Positions 28,071 through 37,288 of a stretch of DNA of 64,000 bases are shown one piece after another. Every line of letters starts with the position of its first letter. Within the stretch, counting starts at the first letter, position 1. Position numbers and translations under genes: made by a program. The stretch lies in the NCBI RefSeq assembly GCF_946480185.1, contig NZ_CAMLIG010000002.1:124001-188000 (forward strand). The letters run 5' to 3'. Origin of the DNA: an uncultured Pedobacter sp. GTDB taxonomy: Bacteria > Bacteroidota > Bacteroidia > Sphingobacteriales > Sphingobacteriaceae. A model generated the notes under the pieces. That model saw nothing but the letters and a program-made list of their open reading frames with translations, made no database searches and was not told where the DNA came from.

Positions 28071-31000
28071 ATGCTAGAAAAAGAAATTAAAGACATCCTA
28101 ACTCTTCCTTATGACCGTGAAAACTTTGGTCAATGGCAAAGGCTTATTGATTTTGTGTTTCCTAAAGTTAATTTTGAGAACTCAATCGTTTCGCTAGAAG
28201 ACAACAACATTTTAGAAGACAATAACAATAAAACCAAATACGTTCATCAAAAAGGAGACATTACCTTAACAGACGGCAAAAAAATAATCATTCTCGAGGT
28301 TTGCGTTAAAAAAGGACATATTATTGCTCGTACAAAAGTTGGTTTCCATAATCTAACGGCTAAATTTATTGACCAAGCCAACAACCATGGTATTTTAGTT
28401 TTTTATATCTCCGAAGATGAGGCGCAAACAGATTATCGACTTTCTTTGATTTGTAAGGAATCAAGATTTAACCAAGATGGTTTTTTAGAAGAATTTAAAA
28501 CCAACCCTAAACGTTACACTTATTTATTAGGAGAAAACGAAACCAATACTACTCCGGCTAGGCGTTTAAAAGAATTAGCTACAAAAAAGAATGATTTTAA
28601 CTTTGAATTGCAAGATGTTATAGAAGCATTTTCTGTTGAAAAACTAAATGATGAGTTCTTTAGAAAATACAAAGAACAATTCAATATTTTCAATAATTAC
28701 TTAATAGAGGATGATAATATCAGATATAATATTTTCGAGCTCGAAAGAAACGAAAGTGAAAGTAATAAAGTTGAAAACGAACTGCCTATTAGAGATTTTA
28801 CTAAAAAATTATTAGGGCGTTTGGTGTTCCTTTATTTTTTACAACGGAAAGGATGGATGGGTGTACCTACACCACAAAAAGATAAAGAAGTAATTTGGAA
28901 AGGGGGCTACAATAATTTTATACACAAGCTTTTTAATGAAGCTGACTCCGCAGATAAGTTCCATAGTAAATATTTAACTGAATTATTTTACAACACATTA
29001 AACAATAAGGAACGTGAAGGTTATATATTTCTGATAGATGGCAAATCTCCTTTTGCAGACGGCAAAAAAGTTAGCGTACCTTACTTAAATGGTGGTTTAT
29101 TTGATGATGATTTTTCTAACGGTAACAAAATAGATTTTCCTAAACAACTTTTCGAAAGTCTATTTGCATTTTTAGAACAATATAATTTCACCATAGATGA
29201 AAATAGCCCGGAAGACCATGAGGTAGGGATTGACCCAGAAATGCTTGGACACATTTTTGAAAACTTATTGGAAGATAACAGAGACAAAGGAGCGTATTAC
29301 ACCCCTAAAGAAGTGGTGCACTATATGAGCCAACAAAGTATTATACACTATTTAAAGCACAACCTAAAAACCGATGCAAGCGATATAGATAAATTTATTA
29401 AAAGCAATATAATCTCTGAATACATCAAAGTAAACCAATCGAAAATAAATACCTTACTAATAGAAGTAAAAGTATGTGACCCTGCAATTGGTTCGGGTGC
29501 ATTTCCAATGGGTGTTTTAAAAGTTATTTTTAACTCCTTATTAAATCTCCACAATTCCCAAAACTCCAACAAACCTTTTAACGAGGCGAAGGTAAAAAAG
29601 AAAATTATCCAAAAAAGCATTTATGGTGTTGATATTGAAAAAGGAGCTGTAGATATTGCTCGTCTTCGCTTTTGGCTCGCCTTGGTAGTAGATGAAGATG
29701 AACCTCAACCACTTCCTAACTTAGATTATAAAATAATGCAGGGAAATAGCATTTTAGAGAAATTTGAGGATGTTGATTTGAGCAGTCTGTTAAAAGAAGA
29801 TGAAGACGAAACTATAGTTGCGTACAAAGGACAAGTTGAACTTCAAGGCTTTGGCCGTGACCAAGCGGTTTTCATATTTGACAGTAAAACAAAAAAGGAG
29901 TTTCAAAATCTTATTGACTTGTATTTTGACTTCAGAGTGGGAACGACACATCTATACAAGTCAAAAAAAGAAGTAAAACTAAAGATTAACTCAATAATTG
30001 AGGGTAGTTTAAAATCGAAATTCGCTCTGGACAGGTCAAAACTTCAAGCAACACTTTCAGAAAAGAAAAACCATGAGAAAGCAATTGTTGTCAATAAAAA
30101 TGACCCAAAAGGCATTCATGATAGAAAACAGAAAGCATTAATAAAACTGATTAAGGAAATTGAATATATAAATTATAAAATAGGTCATTTAAGTGATGTT
30201 TTAGACCGCTTAAATCAATGGGAGTATCAGGAAAAAGAAAGACCTTATTTTTTATGGCATACTTATTTTAAAGATGTATTTGATAAAGGTGGTTTTGATA
30301 TTATTATAGGTAACCCACCATACATAAAAGAATATACCAATAAGAATGTTTTTGAGGGTATAAGAGACAGCCCCTATTATATTGGGAAAATGGATATTTG
30401 GTATTTCTTTGCCTCTTTCTGTATTGACATGCTCAAAGAAAATGGCGGTATCCAATGTTTTATAGCACAAAACAATTGGATTACGAGCTCTGGCGCTTCT
30501 AAACTTCGAAATAAAATAGTAAAGGAAACAGAAATGCTTTCTTTTACTGATTTTGGTAATTACAAAGTGTTCCAAAGTGCCGGTATCCAAACAATGATTT
30601 ACCTAGTGAAGAAAACACAACCAAGAGAAAAATATACGACCAGTTATTCAAAACTTTTGGTTGATAATATCGATAAAGCATTTTTAGATTACTTCTTGCA
30701 GTCTAACACAACAGTATCGCATGAGAATTTTGAGAAAGTAGATTTTGATTTTGTACCTGCATCTTATTTTAATAGCTATATCACATTTGCTAACGAAGTG
30801 AATGATAATATCCTAAAAAAGATCCAAGCTGTCGAACATATAAATTTAGAAGAAAAAGAAATCGCTACAGGCATTCAACCTAATCCGGATGTTGTCAACT
30901 CGAGAAATATTAAACGTTTTTCTGAATTAGAAATATTAGAGAATAAAATAAAAGTTGGAGATGGAGTTTTTGTTGTTCCGAAAGGGAAATTTGACAACTT

Positions 31001-31853
31001 AAATGAAGTTGAACGAAAATACATTAAACCTGTTTTTGAACCAAAAGAGGTTCAACGTTATAAGTTTATTGAGGACTATGATTCGGAAATTCTTTATATA
31101 ACTAAAGCTAATTACCAGAATGACGCTCCTAATTTATTAATGCATCTATCTCTTTATAGCAAAATAATGGAAGAGAGACGCGAAAATCAAAATGGTAGAC
31201 TTACATACTTTCATTTACAATGGCCTCGTGATGAGAGTTTTTTTAAGACAGGGGATAAAATTCTCAGTGTGCGAAAGTGTGAAAGACCGACATTTATTTA
31301 CACCTCAGCCGACTCATATGTAATGCTATCATTTAATGTAATCAGGACAGAGAGAGTAAACTTGAAGTTTCTTACTGCTTTACTTAATAGTAAACTGATA
31401 GCTTTTTGGTTAAAAAACAAAGGGAAAATGCAGGGTAATAATTATCAAATAGATAAAGAGCCTTTATTAGAAATACCAATAGCTTTAACAAATAAGCAAC
31501 ACATCATTGCAACCTTGGTAGATTATATTTTGTTAGTACATCAGCCCCGAGAAGGACAATTAATAAAATACATAGATAATGATTTAATTATCCATTCTTT
31601 TGACGAATTAATAGATCAAATTTTCTATGAAATCTACTTTTCAACGGAACCAGAAATGGAAGAATTAAAAGTTTTGCAATATTTAGAAGATTTAGAGCCA
31701 ATATCAGAAAGCTTTAATGATGAAGATGTTAAAACAGTCATATCATTTTATCATAAGATTCAGGAACAAAAAAGCCCAATACGTAGCGTATTGCTTAAAG
31801 CAAATATTGTAAGTAAGGATATCATTGCAGTAATCAACTCAACCATTAACTGA
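28071..31853 (+). CDS. Eco57I-like adenine methyltransferase with possible N-terminal nuclease domain
   Basis: A 1260-residue protein of the type IIG/PglX style. The N-terminal domain has D63 in KGDITLTDG and E76 in KIIILEVCVKKG, like a PD-(D/E)xK core but with Cys where the catalytic Lys is expected (nearest Lys at 80). A helical linker leads to YYTPKEVVHYMSQQS and SAM motif I CDPAIGSGAFPMGVL (near 470). The catalytic motif DIIIGNPPYIKEY is near 745, typical of N6-adenine methylation. The C-terminal 400 residues look like a target-recognition domain (LLNSKLIAFWLKNKGKMQGN). Its TGA overlaps the next ATG by one base (TGATG), indicating coupling. Whether it also cuts DNA is open. Confidence 0.88.
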   Translation: MLEKEIKDILTLPYDRENFGQWQRLIDFVFPKVNFENSIVSLEDNNILEDNNNKTKYVHQKGDITLTDGKKIIILEVCVKKGHIIARTKVGFHNLTAKFIDQANNHGILVFYISEDEAQTDYRLSLICKESRFNQDGFLEEFKTNPKRYTYLLGENETNTTPARRLKELATKKNDFNFELQDVIEAFSVEKLNDEFFRKYKEQFNIFNNYLIEDDNIRYNIFELERNESESNKVENELPIRDFTKKLLGRLVFLYFLQRKGWMGVPTPQKDKEVIWKGGYNNFIHKLFNEADSADKFHSKYLTELFYNTLNNKEREGYIFLIDGKSPFADGKKVSVPYLNGGLFDDDFSNGNKIDFPKQLFESLFAFLEQYNFTIDENSPEDHEVGIDPEMLGHIFENLLEDNRDKGAYYTPKEVVHYMSQQSIIHYLKHNLKTDASDIDKFIKSNIISEYIKVNQSKINTLLIEVKVCDPAIGSGAFPMGVLKVIFNSLLNLHNSQNSNKPFNEAKVKKKIIQKSIYGVDIEKGAVDIARLRFWLALVVDEDEPQPLPNLDYKIMQGNSILEKFEDVDLSSLLKEDEDETIVAYKGQVELQGFGRDQAVFIFDSKTKKEFQNLIDLYFDFRVGTTHLYKSKKEVKLKINSIIEGSLKSKFALDRSKLQATLSEKKNHEKAIVVNKNDPKGIHDRKQKALIKLIKEIEYINYKIGHLSDVLDRLNQWEYQEKERPYFLWHTYFKDVFDKGGFDIIIGNPPYIKEYTNKNVFEGIRDSPYYIGKMDIWYFFASFCIDMLKENGGIQCFIAQNNWITSSGASKLRNKIVKETEMLSFTDFGNYKVFQSAGIQTMIYLVKKTQPREKYTTSYSKLLVDNIDKAFLDYFLQSNTTVSHENFEKVDFDFVPASYFNSYITFANEVNDNILKKIQAVEHINLEEKEIATGIQPNPDVVNSRNIKRFSELEILENKIKVGDGVFVVPKGKFDNLNEVERKYIKPVFEPKEVQRYKFIEDYDSEILYITKANYQNDAPNLLMHLSLYSKIMEERRENQNGRLTYFHLQWPRDESFFKTGDKILSVRKCERPTFIYTSADSYVMLSFNVIRTERVNLKFLTALLNSKLIAFWLKNKGKMQGNNYQIDKEPLLEIPIALTNKQHIIATLVDYILLVHQPREGQLIKYIDNDLIIHSFDELIDQIFYEIYFSTEPEMEELKVLQYLEDLEPISESFNDEDVKTVISFYHKIQEQKSPIRSVLLKANIVSKDIIAVINSTIN

Positions 31854-33718
31854 TGAAAATTACGGAACTGCAACTACAAAATTTCAAATTCTTTACTGGC
31901 GAGGATAATGTTCTTAAAATGCCCAAAGGCGAAAACGTATTGATATGGGGAGAGAATGGGAGTGGCAAATCTTCTATTTATTGGGCAATTTACACCATGT
32001 TGCAATGCAGTTTTAAAGACGCTCAAGGTATAGATGATTATTTTACTGTTAATCATGAAAAGAATCTTATCAATATCCACAAACCAACGGCAGACCCCTC
32101 TTTTGTTCGAATGTCACTTGATAATGGGAACGAATATAAAATCGCCTTAGGAGATTTCAGTATAGTTAATGACCAAGACATTCAATTGAGTGCAGTAAGC
32201 AGTGACTTTATCAACTATCAAGTTCTCGCCAGTTTTTTGAGTTTCTACCATCGGGACGACCCCCATTTATTTGAAATGTTTAAGAACGAAGTTTTTAGGT
32301 ACTTGCCGTTTTCTTCTCCTGCTCCATATACTTTTCAATTTCTTGACGTGGCGTGGGAAGAGCTAAATAAAAAACTTGTAAAAAAAGGTAAGCCCAGCAA
32401 ATATCCGAATAAGCAATCTACAACGATTACTAATAAAAATAACCTGAAAAACGCATTTAATATTCAGTTAAAAACAATATTAGGAAACGCAACAACGAAA
32501 GCAAATGAAATCTTACTAACAAAATTTGGATATGATATCGAAATAGAGTTAGAATATAGAGAGTATAACTTTGAAGTATTAGCCAATAATAGCGATGTTC
32601 GTTATACGAAGCCTGAAATTTTTCTAAAGATCAGAAAGTACTACGGTAAAGAAAATGCAGTAAAAAAGCCTCATTCTTTCCTAAACGAAGCAAAAAAAAC
32701 AGCAATAGGTTTAGCTATCCGATTAGGCATATTAGAAAGAAGGCTATTAGCGGACAAACTCAATGTTCTTGCTCTTGATGATTTATTGATAAGTTTAGAT
32801 ATGAGTAATAGAGAGGTTGTTTTAAAGCTATTACTAGACGAATATCAAGAAAAATATCAGCTTCTAATTTTTACCCACGATAAGCAGTTTTTTAATATTG
32901 CGAAGAATAAAATAGAAAATAATACACAAAAAGACAATTGGTTATTTTGGGAATTTTATATTAATGAAAAAGACCCATTAATACCAAAGCCAAGATTTTT
33001 TGAAGATGAAACAGAATTATCAAGGGCTTTGTATCATTTAGCAGAAAGTGATTACCCAGCATCAGTAAATTATTTACGTAAGCATACCGAAAAACTGTTA
33101 GAGAAATACCTGCCACAACATCTTTATGCGAACATTGATAAAGAAGAGCCAAACTGTAACTATACTTTAGATTCAATGATAAGCAGGGCAATTATTTTTT
33201 TCCAAAAAATAAACCAGCCACTTGTTGTGGCTGGCTTGGTTGATTTAAAGCAGTACGTTAAAATATTACTAAACCCTCTATCTCATACAGAACGTGGCGT
33301 ACAAAGACACAAAGGCGAGATTAAAGCTGTTATTAAAACTTTAGATGATTTAGAAACAGCTTTTTCAAATGCAGAGTTTAAAGTACATCTAAAAACAGGT
33401 CAACTTGTTACACTTTCATTGGTTAAAAGTGCAACTGTTTATTATGAAATTGATGTAAGGCTATTAGAAGAAATGTTTTGGTTTAAAGACGGTGCAGATA
33501 CAAAGTTTACTTTATGTAAATCAGAATCCACACAGATAAGAGAATTTGAAAACAACGCTTTAAAAGAAGATAAAAAATTCAATCATTACAAAGATTTGCC
33601 ACTTGTTGAATTATACCATCAGATAGCACAACATAATGCCTTTCAAATTGCCATTATTCCCAACTGGGAAACACTGTATAAAAAGGCTGATGGTACAACA
33701 ATCAATACATTATTATAA
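31853..33718 (+). CDS. AAA/RecF-like ATPase with helical C-terminal domain
   Basis: A 621-residue P-loop ATPase. The first strand and Walker A are LQLQNFKFF and IWGENGSGKSS (residues 31-41), the SMC/RecF/OLD opening. The Walker B/D-loop segment is VLALDDLLISLDMSNR near residue 303 with two Asp, then LLIFTHDKQFF (switch His). A helical C-terminal part has ALYHLAESDYPASVNYLRKH and NPLSHTERGVQRHKGEIK, containing an R-x4-H (R481, H486) as in HEPN ribonucleases. There is no TOPRIM domain. It is coupled to the methyltransferase gene and followed after 50 bp by the clamp-like gene. The ATPase call is sure; a toxic RNase activity is speculative. Confidence 0.82.
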   Translation: MKITELQLQNFKFFTGEDNVLKMPKGENVLIWGENGSGKSSIYWAIYTMLQCSFKDAQGIDDYFTVNHEKNLINIHKPTADPSFVRMSLDNGNEYKIALGDFSIVNDQDIQLSAVSSDFINYQVLASFLSFYHRDDPHLFEMFKNEVFRYLPFSSPAPYTFQFLDVAWEELNKKLVKKGKPSKYPNKQSTTITNKNNLKNAFNIQLKTILGNATTKANEILLTKFGYDIEIELEYREYNFEVLANNSDVRYTKPEIFLKIRKYYGKENAVKKPHSFLNEAKKTAIGLAIRLGILERRLLADKLNVLALDDLLISLDMSNREVVLKLLLDEYQEKYQLLIFTHDKQFFNIAKNKIENNTQKDNWLFWEFYINEKDPLIPKPRFFEDETELSRALYHLAESDYPASVNYLRKHTEKLLEKYLPQHLYANIDKEEPNCNYTLDSMISRAIIFFQKINQPLVVAGLVDLKQYVKILLNPLSHTERGVQRHKGEIKAVIKTLDDLETAFSNAEFKVHLKTGQLVTLSLVKSATVYYEIDVRLLEEMFWFKDGADTKFTLCKSESTQIREFENNALKEDKKFNHYKDLPLVELYHQIAQHNAFQIAIIPNWETLYKKADGTTINTLL

Positions 33719-33768
33719 ATTACATAGCTCGTATAATATCCGTAACTCGGTATATAGGATTAAAAATT

Positions 33769-34338
33769 ATGGCTTTAGCAACCTTTACTACTAGCAAAAC
33801 TCAATTAATAAACGTCTTAAAACAATTTATTAAAGTAGCTGGTCAATATAGAAAATCGGAAACAACTGTTGAAATTACCGTTATTGATGATCAAATTAAA
33901 CTTGTAATTCCTGGGGTAAATTTGAATATTACTGCTACTACTTCTGGTAGTGCTAAATTTACCGTTGGCCTTTTATATTTTCTAGAGGTCCTAAAATCAC
34001 ACCCAGAGGATATTGTTCAATTTATGATTAAAGAGGGTTTAGTAAAGTGCAACCAAGTTTCGTTTCCAGCTCCTACCACTTTTTTTGCAATAGATGATAT
34101 TTTAAGAAGCATCGATTTGCCGATCAATTTTATAAATATGCACATGGCTAAAATGGCAATATCTGGTAAATATACCGCCGGAGAAATTGCTTTTAATAAT
34201 CTTGAACAACAAAAAGAGGAAGCTTTAATAATGTTAAAACAAGATATTGATAAAATCACTTATATCGCTCAACCCTATGGTATTACCCAAAAAGATGTTG
34301 AAGATTTTATGATTTATAAAATTAAGGAAGCCAATTAA
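33769..34338 (+). CDS. Small protein with beta-clamp-like N-terminal domain (hypothetical)
   Basis: A 189-residue protein I cannot assign to a named family. Its first 115 residues follow the strand/helix order of one DNA sliding-clamp (DnaN) domain: opening F-T-T-S-K-T-Q-L helix, VEITVIDDQIKLVIPG and LNITATTSGSAKFTV strands, a helix, and VQFMIKEGLVKCNQVSF. The C-terminal 70 residues are helical (AFNNLEQQKEEALIMLKQDI). It lies between the ATPase and the AlbA_2 gene in the same direction, with 50- and 28-bp gaps. A clamp-like role on DNA is a fold-pattern guess with no sequence identity claimed. Confidence 0.6.
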   Translation: MALATFTTSKTQLINVLKQFIKVAGQYRKSETTVEITVIDDQIKLVIPGVNLNITATTSGSAKFTVGLLYFLEVLKSHPEDIVQFMIKEGLVKCNQVSFPAPTTFFAIDDILRSIDLPINFINMHMAKMAISGKYTAGEIAFNNLEQQKEEALIMLKQDIDKITYIAQPYGITQKDVEDFMIYKIKEAN

Positions 34339-34366
34339 AACTTTTTTATCGTTTAATAACATTAAT

Positions 34367-36028
34367 ATGATAGACGAAAACCAGCAGTTTGACAGAAAAT
34401 CATTGAGTTTCTTAAAAGGAAGAAACACAGAGTGGGACGAATTAGCTAAAGACTGTGTTTGCTTCGCAAATTCAATTGGTGGTAAAATCTTAATAGGTAT
34501 AGAAGATAGGGAAACTTTACCGCCAGCAAATCAAAAAATTAGTGATAAAACTTTACCGGAAAAGATTGTAAAGCAAATAAACCAACGTACTATAAATACT
34601 GGGGTAACTGCCAGTATTATAACTGCAACCAATCATGCTCAGTACATAGAAGTGATAATTTTACGGAGTGCGCAAACAATAGCATCAACTACTGACGGAA
34701 GATATTATATGAGGGTTTCAGATGTTTGCCGTCCAGTACCTCCAGATGAAATGGCTAGATTGGCATCAGATAAAAATGCCTTCATTTGGGAAGAGCAAAC
34801 TACCAAACGAGTGCCTAACTACAGAACCGACCCGTTAAAAAAGCAACAGTTTATTAACGATATCAAAAGTTCTGAAAAAGTTAGCAGATTTATAAAGGAG
34901 AAAACAGAAGACGAAATACTTGAATATTACTTTTTCAAGAAAAACGATTACTTAACAAACCTCGGAATCTTATGGGTTGGAACAAGACAAGACAGAGCTA
35001 GTTTACTATTTGCACCTTCGGTGCAAATAATAAGATATAACGAGAAGGACGAAAAAGTCTGGAAATTAGCTCTTGACGATTTTGAAGACAATCCTAAAGA
35101 TTTAATTTCAAAAATCATTAATGACGTTCCTGATTGGCAAGAAAGTACGGAAATATCAGATGGTATCTTCAGAAAAAACATACCGTTTATTCCAATTGCA
35201 GTAATAAGAGAATTGGTTGCAAATGCTTTGGTCCATCGTACTTACTCTACTAGAGGCGATATTTTTATCAATATCTTTCCAGACAGACTTGAAATACATA
35301 ATCCTGGGAGATTGCCTTATGGCGTAACACCTCAAAATATTCTAAGTCAATCCATTAGAAGGAATGAACATCTTTCTAAGGTATTCTATGAGCTTAAACT
35401 AATGGAACGTGAAGGTAGCGGATATGATTTAATTTATGAGTTGCTTCTTGGTAATGGCAAACCTTTGCCAATAGTTCAAGAAGGGGATGATAGGGTAACA
35501 GTAACCATTAAGAAACAATTTATAAGCAAAGAAATTGTAAAGCTAATGGACAAAGCAAATCAAGAGTATCAATTAAAACAAAAAGAAATAATTGCTTTAG
35601 GTCTAATTGCACAACATAATTCATTAACCGCAATTGATTTATCTAGCATCTTAAATCAAAAAGACGAAACTGGTTTAAGACATTGGATAGGCAGATTACA
35701 AGATATAGCGCTGATAAATTCCAGAGGAAAAACAAAAGGAACCGAATATTTTATTAACCCTGACTATTTAAAACGCTTAAACTTTAAAGGTAAAACAACT
35801 TTAAAAACAATAGAGTCTCATAGATTACAAGAGCTTATTCATCAAGATTTATCGATTTATCCTGAAAGTCAAATCGGCGATATACATACTAGAATTGGAA
35901 TGGAAATCCCTAAACGTAGGCTAAAAACAGAATTAGACAGATTGGTTGCAATAGAAAAATTAATCCGAGATGGGGATAAAAGATGGACCAAATATTCTAT
36001 CAACAAAATGATGTTAAATAATAAGTAA
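34367..36028 (+). CDS. AlbA_2 (Schlafen-like) domain protein with HATPase-type and winged-helix domains
   Basis: A 553-residue protein. The N-terminal AlbA_2 domain (residues 1-130) shows LSFLKGRNTEWDELAKDC and FANSIGGKILIGIEDRE. A GHKL-like ATP-binding domain (about 265-385) shows AVIRELVANALVHRTYSTRG, LEIHNPGRLPYGV and EREGSGYDLIYE. The C-terminal third contains two winged-helix-like segments (LRHWIGRLQDIALINSRGKT). These proteins are usually called putative transcriptional regulators, and some relatives cleave RNA or act in defence. It is the last cassette gene, 28 bp after the clamp-like gene. It may regulate the cassette or be an effector. Confidence 0.82.
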   Translation: MIDENQQFDRKSLSFLKGRNTEWDELAKDCVCFANSIGGKILIGIEDRETLPPANQKISDKTLPEKIVKQINQRTINTGVTASIITATNHAQYIEVIILRSAQTIASTTDGRYYMRVSDVCRPVPPDEMARLASDKNAFIWEEQTTKRVPNYRTDPLKKQQFINDIKSSEKVSRFIKEKTEDEILEYYFFKKNDYLTNLGILWVGTRQDRASLLFAPSVQIIRYNEKDEKVWKLALDDFEDNPKDLISKIINDVPDWQESTEISDGIFRKNIPFIPIAVIRELVANALVHRTYSTRGDIFINIFPDRLEIHNPGRLPYGVTPQNILSQSIRRNEHLSKVFYELKLMEREGSGYDLIYELLLGNGKPLPIVQEGDDRVTVTIKKQFISKEIVKLMDKANQEYQLKQKEIIALGLIAQHNSLTAIDLSSILNQKDETGLRHWIGRLQDIALINSRGKTKGTEYFINPDYLKRLNFKGKTTLKTIESHRLQELIHQDLSIYPESQIGDIHTRIGMEIPKRRLKTELDRLVAIEKLIRDGDKRWTKYSINKMMLNNK

Positions 36029-36133
36029 AATGTCAATAGCTTGTTGATAGAATCTGCTTTTATTACTCATAAATAAATGATTATCAGATTGTTAATTTAT
36101 CTACGTATTCATTCATTTCTATTCATTCTGGTT

Positions 36134-36153
36134 CATTTTTGTCCATTTTTGTC
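36134..36153. repeat. Tandem 10-bp repeat
   Basis: CATTTTTGTC occurs twice head to tail, followed by a diverged third unit (CATTTCT). It is preceded by related CATT-rich sequence (ATTCATTTCTATTCATT). It lies about 100 bp past the last cassette gene. Confidence 0.55.
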
Positions 36154-36258
36154 CATTTCTTAAAATTGTTAATAGCTTTACATCGTTTAGAGTCATTATC
36201 AAATAAAATCATAATCCAACCCATTACCTCCAGCAGGTTAATTTCCCAAAACAAAATT

Positions 36259-36911
36259 CCCGACACACATTAACCAACTTACGGTAACGCACAGCAAGAG
36301 TAAGTCAATTTGAAATCACACAGACCCATTTCAAATCGCCTCACCCTTGCTTTTCCCTACGCTTTTGCCCACCGCACCCGGTTATAAGGCATTCCTCGTT
36401 CGTTGCAAACATAAGCTACGCCAAAATTTCATTGCCGTTCGTACCTCACTACAATTCAACCCTAAAGGGCTTTGGTTTTGTCATACCTTCTGTTTTTGCA
36501 ACTCACTCGTCATAGTTGCTACTTCCTGCCTCATCACACCTCAATCCATTCATAAATTCGCACAAAACCACCGCCACTGTAATGCCTTTAATTTATTCAC
36601 TCCTTTCGGTATAATTCGTCAGGTCGCAACTAGTTTTTATGTGCTCGCCTGCTCCATCGTTCGGGCTTCACTCAAACTCACCGCACAAAGCCGACGCTTC
36701 TTTTCGTTCGTGTAGCACCCACAATCCCGACACACAACCCGCTACATAGCTTTGGTCATTTATTGGTTTTTTGTTGTTTATTTTGATTGCAAAAACCAAT
36801 AAATGCCTTTCCAAAGCACCCTCTCTCAACTCGCAACCGCTTCCATTTCCCGACACACAATCCCGACACACATTCCAGCGGTTTTAACGGCTCGCATCAT
36901 CCCGACACACA
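36259..36911. repeat. Five dispersed copies of the 11-mer CCCGACACACA
   Basis: Copies are at 36259-36269, 36726-36736, 36849-36859, 36862-36872 and 36901-36911, all in the same orientation. The last three lie within 63 bp. An exact 11-mer five times in 650 bp is far above chance and looks like an iteron or protein-binding array. Confidence 0.8.
36758..36805. repeat. Perfect 15-bp inverted repeat
   Basis: CATTTATTGGTTTTT at 36758-36772 pairs with AAAAACCAATAAATG at 36791-36805 across an 18-base spacer. It could fold as a long stem in DNA or RNA. It sits among the CCCGACACACA copies. Confidence 0.75.
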
Positions 36912-37288
36912 AACGAAATCCCGGTACTAATAAAAAATAAAAGATGCCTGCAAAATTATTTGGCTACACACAGTCCCCCACAAGAATCAAAAAAAAGACT
37001 ACGGCATAAACACAAGCCACCCCACAGCCCTTCATTTATTCCGTTTCCTTTTTGTTGATTTCCCGTCGCCAAATCAAAAAAAGCTTTCTCTTTTCTTTTT
37101 TTCGGTTTTTCGTTTCTCTTTTAAAAATATTTATGCTTTTGATGGGGCAGATAGGAGTATTGGAACGCATAGATTACCACTGGGTATATAAACCTATTAG
37201 GTCTTAGTAAATTTACCAAAAAGGGATTAAGAACGGTTAAAAGCCGTACCAAGTCCAAAGGTTTAACAATTTAAAAAGTGAGGTAGTT

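Larger units (their letters stand above)
36029..37288. other. Non-coding structured segment of the island
   Basis: About 1.26 kb without a convincing gene. It holds a 10-bp tandem repeat (36134-36153), five copies of CCCGACACACA, a perfect 15-bp inverted repeat (36758-36805), and a 9-bp hairpin near 36309-36336 (ATTTGAAAT with ATTTCAAAT). Its base composition is GC-richer than the flanking cassette between 36240 and 36900. Reading frames on both strands here encode low-complexity, cysteine-rich peptides with no RBS and look spurious. Candidate roles are an origin of transfer or replication, or a structured RNA. Confidence 0.6.

Noticed and set aside
24789..31853. Complete DISARM or BREX system
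   Set aside because: drmA, drmB, pglZ and brxC-like genes are absent in the island.
36347..36715. Protein of 122 residues on the plus strand of the non-coding segment
   Set aside because: Cysteine- and serine-rich, low-complexity translation with no ribosome-binding signal; overlaps opposite frames and repeats, so probably spurious.
36668..36871. Leftward 67-residue frame in the same segment
   Set aside because: It translates the CCCGACACACA repeats and the inverted repeat, with no recognisable domain.
36259..36911. CRISPR array from the CCCGACACACA copies
   Set aside because: Units are too short, spacing is irregular, and no cas gene is nearby.
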